DNA of 11,051 nucleotides from Pedobacter sp. (GTDB lineage Bacteria > Bacteroidota > Bacteroidia > Sphingobacteriales > Sphingobacteriaceae): NCBI GenBank assembly GCA_028287885.1, contig JAQBOT010000101.1, positions 1 through 11,051 on the forward strand, written 5' to 3'. This document shows positions 6,415-11,051 of the stretch, one piece after another. Position 1 is the first letter of the stretch. Every line of letters starts with the position of its first letter. The notes beneath the pieces were generated by a model, which did no database searches, was not told where the DNA came from, and worked only from the letters and a program-made list of their open reading frames with translations. The position numbers were made by a program, and so were the translations under genes.

Positions 6415-8220
6415 TTAGGTTTGGGCTAAATTTGGATTGGATCCGGTAGGAGGATAAGGGATGGTATTCCGAAGTTCCGAAATCCTCTGTTCAGAGAATT
6501 TTGGTAGCTGAATTTCTCCGGCATCTCGCCATTCTTGAACCTTGGCTTCGATCTCTGTTGCCTTTTCTTTCGAGACACCTGGATCTTTTGCAAAATATAA
6601 GGTTTGAGAAGGGAAGGCGAAGCCGCTGCCACTTGCGTTTACCACCTCCATAAATCGCAACAGCAAATCTTCCTGTACTTCAAGGAACTCATCATTGCTA
6701 GTCGTATCGATGTAGGCATAAACCTCAAGCTTCAATGCATCGGCAGTCATGCCAATAAACCGGATCCGGGCAGGATCTGGGCTTACTTTTGGATGTGCAT
6801 ATAGAATAGCGCGTAATTCAACTAATAGGTACCTGATCTGTTCTGGCGTAGTCTCAAAACGTAGGTTCAACACGGGGTCAAACAGAAAGCGGTCTCTAGG
6901 TGCGAAATTCTCAATCTTCATGGAAGAAAAATCACCATTTGGAATACTGATGATCGTTCGGTCTCCAGTGCGGATGCGGGTGGTTCGCATTCCAATTTGT
7001 TCAACAGTCCCAGTCACATCGCCGGCCTTGCAAAAATCGCCTACTCGTATCGGATGATCGGCAATGAGTGTTACACTCCCAACAAAGTTTTCTACGGTCT
7101 TCTGTGTACCAAGGGCCAAGGCAATACCTCCAATCCCGAGTGCTGCAAGCCAGGTTGTTACATTCACGCCGAATGTACTCAGTATGAAGATTATTCCAAG
7201 CACAACCAAGGCCACCTTTGCGGCGCGTCGTAAGAACAGGACGGCTGATATGCCGGAATGGTTTCCGTGGTGCGCCATTTGCTTTTCGATCAACGTGGAA
7301 ATGAAATCCAGCAGCTGCCAAAGCAGCAGGAGGATGGCTACCAATCCGACGATAACCGTAACATCGTTCAGCCGCTGACGCACAATAATGGAAATTCCTG
7401 CCTCCCGGCTGCCAACCACAAAAAGCCACACAGCAAGGTATAGGCGTATTGGAAGCACAAAGGACTGGATAATGCCTGCAGTGGACTCGTTTCTTGCTCT
7501 TTTCCATACCAAAGGCATAATGTGCACAATGATGGCGATGATAATGAATGCTGCAGCATAAGCAACAATAGCAATAACAACCATAGCCATCCAGTGTGCG
7601 ATAGGCACACCGCCCCAGTAATGTTTTTCGAGAAACTCAGGAGAGGCCTTTTCTACGAAGGTCTGCTCAGCGATCTTAGTCGTGTCAACCGGAATACGTC
7701 CAATGGTTTCAGATGAGAAGAGCCAGATCGGCCCTCCATCGGGCCCAACAGTACTTTCCAGGAGGAGATCAAAGGGTTCTCCATTTACCGTAGCTATCCC
7801 AACGCGGTCGAGATTGGCCCCCAGCTTATCATCGGTCATGCCATTTGGCTGATTGCTGATCCAGGAGTAAGGGTAGAGGTTACCTTCCGCATCTAGCAAG
7901 GTTTGCAGGGCCTGGGCAAGCTTTACACGATTTGGTTTCTTTTTAAGTTTTGGATCTAGTCTCAAATACAACGCAGCATTGTCGTAGTCCCGGGCTGCAA
8001 CGGCATTAAGGAAACCTTCAACTGTACCACGCGGACTGCGCCGTCCCAGTGAGTCAGGTGGCCAGACCTTCTCATCTTTTGCCTTGTTTTTGCTTGTGTC
8101 GCCAATTGGAAATTGCGCAAAGCTATCCGTATGAATTGCGGCAAGCAGTATAATCGATAGTAGAAAATTGGTTATGTATGTTGGTATTTTATTTATTATT
8201 GCGGTGTAATGGTTTTTCAT
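6415..8220 (-). CDS. MscS-family mechanosensitive ion channel with N-terminal extracytoplasmic domain
   Basis: The 601-residue protein begins with a signal peptide (about 1-35, ending SFA before QF). A soluble periplasmic domain follows (about 62-190, SPRGTVEGFLNA to WLFSSETIGRIPV), as in many long MscS relatives. About four membrane helices come next (roughly 207-239, 252-271, 286-306, 333-352), then the pore-lining helix and MscS signature GVNVTTWLAALGIGGIALAL with GTQKTVENFVGSV. IADHPIRVGDF leads into the cytoplasmic beta domain (GTVEQIGMRTTRIRT, IPNGDFSS) and the C-terminal alpha/beta domain. MscS channels open under membrane tension and release solutes after osmotic downshock; the extra domain's role is not known. 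I selected the ATG at 8220 because it gives a proper signal peptide. The in-frame ATG at 8256 adds 12 residues. The upstream helicase gene lies on the same strand 121 bp away, which makes co-transcription possible but unproven. Confidence 0.92.
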   Translation of the reverse strand: MKNHYTAIINKIPTYITNFLLSIILLAAIHTDSFAQFPIGDTSKNKAKDEKVWPPDSLGRRSPRGTVEGFLNAVAARDYDNAALYLRLDPKLKKKPNRVKLAQALQTLLDAEGNLYPYSWISNQPNGMTDDKLGANLDRVGIATVNGEPFDLLLESTVGPDGGPIWLFSSETIGRIPVDTTKIAEQTFVEKASPEFLEKHYWGGVPIAHWMAMVVIAIVAYAAAFIIIAIIVHIMPLVWKRARNESTAGIIQSFVLPIRLYLAVWLFVVGSREAGISIIVRQRLNDVTVIVGLVAILLLLWQLLDFISTLIEKQMAHHGNHSGISAVLFLRRAAKVALVVLGIIFILSTFGVNVTTWLAALGIGGIALALGTQKTVENFVGSVTLIADHPIRVGDFCKAGDVTGTVEQIGMRTTRIRTGDRTIISIPNGDFSSMKIENFAPRDRFLFDPVLNLRFETTPEQIRYLLVELRAILYAHPKVSPDPARIRFIGMTADALKLEVYAYIDTTSNDEFLEVQEDLLLRFMEVVNASGSGFAFPSQTLYFAKDPGVSKEKATEIEAKVQEWRDAGEIQLPKFSEQRISELRNTIPYPPTGSNPNLAQT

Positions 8221-8341
8221 TGTTGTTGAAAATTTTTGTTTTATAAACCCAATCAAGCTGTAACGGTTTGGAGCCTACATAAATTATTCCCTGCTGCCTG
8301 CCTAAAGCCAAATTAACAAAAGTTAACAGCTGCAGCATACC

Positions 8342-10255
8342 CTAAAATAGTTGTAAAGCGTTCAATGACTGATTACCCGGGTTTGACTCGGGCTTTACAT
8401 CTTGCTCAACCTGCTGTTTTTTGATCCATAATATGTAATCCTCATTCTTTATCGGTTCTTTCAAAAGTGTTGAAGAATATTGCATAGCAGCCATTGGCCC
8501 TTCAATGACCTGCCTTAGCTTCTGGAGCATATGTTGCGTTTGTTGTTGGATCTTATTCTTCGGTTTAATCCGTATATTTTTGTTGATTGGATTGACCAAC
8601 TGTAGTGTTAGTTCCTTTTTGAAATAAACAGCTGCTGACTCAATTCTTTCTTGCATTTGCTGCTGGGCTGCAAATCCGCTTGTGCCTACAATCTGTCGAA
8701 CCTGCATCTTAAATCTTTCTGCCAGGGAGATCAACTCCATGGCAGAAGTTCTTACCTGCGCCATCAATGACTTAAATTCCGGTAATTGCCCTTTGACAAT
8801 ATCAGCATTCGATGTAATGTTATCAATTTCATTGATAACGGTGGTAAAAGAAAAATGGTTCAGAATAAGCTGAATGATGTATTTCTCTTGTTCTTTCAGC
8901 AAAATTGCATCCATTTCCATTTCGGCGATCGGTTTCATGTACTTCAGCACTTCTGGATTGGACCTTAAGCTTTCTGTACCAATACGGGACTTTAATATGA
9001 GTCCTTCGAGGGTTCTTACCCGACTGAGTGCTACGTACACTTGTCCAGAAATGAAGGATTTTCCTGCATCAATAATCGCGGAGTCAAATGTCAAGCCCTG
9101 GCTTTTGTGGATTGTCACTGCCCAGGCAAGTTTTATCGGATATTGCGAGAATTCACCTACCTGTTGCTGTACGATCGCTTGTTGAGGATCTGACTTGTAT
9201 TCAAATGCTTGCCAGCTACTTTTCTCAAGCAAAAGTTCTGGCTCATCAGGAAAAGAGATGTAAATAAGTCCCTCAATGATCGACTGCACCTTACCAATTT
9301 TTCCATTAAAATATCTGCGGTTCTCGCCGGTGTCATTCTTTATAAACATGACTTGTGCACCGACCTTCAGTTTCAACGTTTGTTCTGCCTGAAGTCCCAG
9401 CTCACGAAAGTCGCCGCTTATCTCGCCTTCAAACGTAAATTCTGTACCGGGTAGCTCTTCAAGTTTTGCTTTATTTATGGCATTTGCTTCTGCGTTATGC
9501 GAAGTGATGATGATCGGGTCTATTCCTTCAGTGGCGGTAAATTCTGGCAGGTATCGCTTGTTTAGGAGCTCTAGTCCGCTTTCAAGAATTTGATTGTTTC
9601 GTATGTCGTTTAAGATTTTTATGAATTCTGGTTCAGTTTGCCGAAACACCTTAGTTAATTCAATTTGCAATAGGGGATTCCTGCGAATGACATACGAATC
9701 AAAAAAGTACGGCGAAGGGTACACTTTATTTAAAAATGCCCAGTCTTCACGTTTGGCCACAGGTGGCAATTGGTATAAGTCTCCGATAAGAAGCAGCTGA
9801 ACACCGCCGAAAGGCATTTGATTGTTTCTTACCGAGCGGAGAATCGCATCGATCATATCTAAAAGATCACAGCGTACCATGGAGATCTCATCAATGACAA
9901 GCAATTGCAATTGACTGAATAAAATAAGTTTGTCCCGGCTGTAACTTTGGTTGGCGACAACAGATTCTATAGATAAAAAACCAGACTGTAGGTTCTCCAG
10001 GCTGATTTCTCCAGGGAAGAATGAACCTGGGGGCAGTTGAAAGAAGGAATTGATGGTGGTACCCTTTGCATTCATCGCGGCGACGCCCGTCGGTGCTACA
10101 ATAACCATCTTTTTCTTTGCTTGTTCGTTGATTTTTCTAAGCAAGGTGGTTTTTCCAGTCCCAGCTTTACCGGTAAGGAAGATGTTCTGATTGGTGTAAT
10201 CAATAAAGGATAAAATCTTATCAAAAATAGAAGTTGATTGCTCGCCATTACTCAT
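8342..10255 (-). CDS. Pif1/RecD-like SF1B DNA helicase
   Basis: The 637-residue protein has the ordered helicase motifs of the PIF1-like/RecD-like branch of superfamily 1B. Motif I (Walker A) is GKAGTGKTT (29-37), motif Ia APTGVAA, motif II LVIDEISMV (119-127), motif III IGDLYQLPPV (157-166), and FRQTEPEF (204-211) follows. The C-terminal RecA lobe has WAVTIHKSQGLTFD (378-391) and QVYVALSRVRTLEGL (405-419). All catalytic residues appear intact, so an active 5'-3' DNA helicase is expected by family. Beyond residue 435 lies a helix-rich, Gln/Glu/Lys-rich extension of about 200 residues without a recognised domain. It ends in a loose tail finishing LNALQLF. Solitary helicases of this type are common in Bacteroidota chromosomes and are thought to work in genome maintenance; nothing nearby suggests a defence locus. 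The start ATG at 10255 is the only Met before the Walker A motif. It diverges from the PhzF-family gene (68 bp between starts). Confidence 0.92.
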   Translation of the reverse strand: MSNGEQSTSIFDKILSFIDYTNQNIFLTGKAGTGKTTLLRKINEQAKKKMVIVAPTGVAAMNAKGTTINSFFQLPPGSFFPGEISLENLQSGFLSIESVVANQSYSRDKLILFSQLQLLVIDEISMVRCDLLDMIDAILRSVRNNQMPFGGVQLLLIGDLYQLPPVAKREDWAFLNKVYPSPYFFDSYVIRRNPLLQIELTKVFRQTEPEFIKILNDIRNNQILESGLELLNKRYLPEFTATEGIDPIIITSHNAEANAINKAKLEELPGTEFTFEGEISGDFRELGLQAEQTLKLKVGAQVMFIKNDTGENRRYFNGKIGKVQSIIEGLIYISFPDEPELLLEKSSWQAFEYKSDPQQAIVQQQVGEFSQYPIKLAWAVTIHKSQGLTFDSAIIDAGKSFISGQVYVALSRVRTLEGLILKSRIGTESLRSNPEVLKYMKPIAEMEMDAILLKEQEKYIIQLILNHFSFTTVINEIDNITSNADIVKGQLPEFKSLMAQVRTSAMELISLAERFKMQVRQIVGTSGFAAQQQMQERIESAAVYFKKELTLQLVNPINKNIRIKPKNKIQQQTQHMLQKLRQVIEGPMAAMQYSSTLLKEPIKNEDYILWIKKQQVEQDVKPESNPGNQSLNALQLF

Positions 10256-10259
10256 TCCG

Positions 10260-10267
10260 CAAATTTA
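10260..10267 (-). promoter_or_regulatory. Candidate -7 box for the helicase gene, unusually close to the start codon
   Basis: On the minus strand TAAATTTG matches TAnnTTTG exactly and ends only 4 bp before the ATG at 10255. If used, transcription would begin at or next to the start codon, giving a leaderless or nearly leaderless mRNA. No -33 TTTG at about 19 bp was found, so the match could be chance. Confidence 0.3.
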
Positions 10268-10289
10268 GAGGAAATCTCCTGCGATTGGC

Positions 10290-10297
10290 TATCTTTA
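10290..10297 (+). promoter_or_regulatory. Candidate -7 box for the PhzF-family gene
   Basis: TATCTTTA matches the Bacteroidota -7 consensus TAnnTTTG except for the last base. It lies 26 bp before the ATG at 10324, which would give a leader of about 20 nt. About 19-20 bp upstream is only a partial -33-like TTTA (10264-10267). This is a weak call based on position and one near-match. Confidence 0.25.
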
Positions 10298-10323
10298 ATT
10301 ACACTAAACCACGTTCCTTGATT

Positions 10324-11051
10324 ATGAAGCTTGAACTATATCAGATTGATGCATTTACAAATAAGTTGTTTGGAGGAAATCCTGCTTGTGTTGTTCCTTT
10401 GGAAGAATGGCTTCCCGATGAGCTACTGTTTAAGATCACCAGAGAAAATGCTGTGGCGGAGACTGCCTTTTTTATTATCCATGACGACCACATACACTTG
10501 CGCTGGTTTACGCCAGAGGTAGAAATGGACCTTTGCGGACACGCAACCTTGGCTACTGCACATGTTCTAACTACCATCTTGAATTATGGGAAAGAAACCA
10601 TTCTTTTTAGAACACTGAGCGGTGAACTTACGGTGCGGGTTGATAAGGATCGATATACCCTTGACTTCCCATCGAGAAAGCCGCTTAGGGCTACATTGCC
10701 TGATAGCATCAAGAATGCATTAAATCTTTTGCCAACTGAAGTATTAAAGTCGAGGGATTATGTTTTGGTCTATGAAAATGAACAGCACATCAAGGATCTT
10801 AGGATAAACCGGCAGGTATTCGATGAAATCAACTTGGAGACCGGTGGGGTGATTGTTACTTCCAAAGGTGACGATTGTGATTTTGTTTCGCGGTTTTTTA
10901 CCCCTCAGGCACAGATCCTGGAAGATCCCGTGACAGGCTCTGCACATTGTTCTTTGATACCTTTCTGGAGTGGAAGATTAAATAAAACAGAAATGCATGC
11001 GAAGCAGATTTCGGACCGTTTGGGTGATTTACATTGCGTTGATCAGGGAAA
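10324..11051 (+). CDS. PhzF family isomerase/epimerase-like protein, 3'-truncated by window edge
   Basis: An open frame runs from the ATG at 10324 to the right edge without a stop, giving 242 residues. PhzF-family proteins are usually about 260-300 residues, so only a short C-terminal piece is missing. The protein opens with the family's MKLELYQIDAFTNKLFGGNPACVV. It has NAVAETAFF (42-50), with the catalytic glutamate Glu46. Next come the conserved DLCGHATLA block (69-77) and, in the second half of the diaminopimelate-epimerase-like two-lobed fold, EDPVTGSAHCSLIPFW (200-215). In phenazine producers PhzF isomerises a dihydroxyanthranilate intermediate. No phenazine genes are visible here, and stand-alone homologues in Bacteroidota have unknown substrates. 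It should therefore be named PhzF family, not PhzF. It lies head-to-head with the helicase gene. Confidence 0.93.
   Translation, partial: MKLELYQIDAFTNKLFGGNPACVVPLEEWLPDELLFKITRENAVAETAFFIIHDDHIHLRWFTPEVEMDLCGHATLATAHVLTTILNYGKETILFRTLSGELTVRVDKDRYTLDFPSRKPLRATLPDSIKNALNLLPTEVLKSRDYVLVYENEQHIKDLRINRQVFDEINLETGGVIVTSKGDDCDFVSRFFTPQAQILEDPVTGSAHCSLIPFWSGRLNKTEMHAKQISDRLGDLHCVDQG

Noticed and set aside
7001..7610. Long alternative-frame open stretches inside the MscS-like gene on both strands
   Set aside because: They lie entirely within a gene with clear family motifs, are rich in Cys/His/Arg typical of out-of-frame reading, and have no family resemblance.
8313..8326. TTAAC-AAAA-GTTAA inverted repeat downstream of the helicase gene as a terminator
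   Set aside because: The stem is only 5 bp and A/T-rich, with no T-tract, so it would not be a stable terminator.
10341..10947. Minus-strand open stretches opposite the PhzF-family gene
   Set aside because: The plus-strand frame carries all conserved PhzF motifs across this region, so the antisense frames are chance.
8342..11051. Helicase plus PhzF-family gene as a defence or secondary-metabolite locus
   Set aside because: The two genes are divergent, each is common as a solitary chromosomal gene, and no nuclease, methylase, toxin or phenazine gene accompanies them here.

Overview
The window looks like an ordinary chromosomal stretch of a Bacteroidota bacterium, most likely a Sphingobacteriaceae member of the Pedobacter/Mucilaginibacter kind. 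The grounds are moderate GC content, Bacteroidota-style -7 promoter boxes (TAnnTTTG) upstream of several genes, A/T-rich leaders with weak Shine-Dalgarno sequences, a DUF6266 protein and a lipoprotein with an 'LIMGC' lipobox. The genus is inferred from family content; no rRNA or other taxonomic marker is present.

Layout from left to right: (1) the 3' part of a large glycoside hydrolase family 2 gene on the plus strand, cut by the left edge; (2) convergent to it, a RibD-C/dihydrofolate-reductase-like protein (minus); (3) divergent from that, a CoiA-like putative nuclease (plus) that lacks the usual N-terminal zinc ribbon; (4) ending 3 bp away from it, a YdeI/DUF1801 protein (minus), preceded by a DUF6266 protein on the same strand; (5) a 263-bp spacer with a degenerate 11-bp tandem repeat; (6) a small CDGSH iron-sulfur protein (minus) with a good promoter; (7) a 269-bp spacer with one strong bidirectional hairpin terminator; (8) a zinc-metallopeptidase-like lipoprotein (minus); (9) an MscS-family mechanosensitive channel with an N-terminal extracytoplasmic domain (minus); (10) a Pif1/RecD-like SF1B helicase (minus); (11) divergent from it, a PhzF-family gene (plus), cut by the right edge.

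I see no tRNA, rRNA, CRISPR array, insertion sequence, integrase or prophage. The genes do not form one pathway. Most are single-gene units with frequent strand switches, and the only likely co-transcribed pair is DUF6266 followed by the YdeI-like gene (about 43 bp apart). No gene-free stretch exceeds 300 bp.

I did not find a clear new multi-gene system. The observations most worth a second look are the zinc-ribbon-less CoiA protein, the 11-bp repeat upstream of the DUF6266 gene, a possible sliding-clamp-binding tail on the helicase, and small dyads that overlap or lie between promoter elements.
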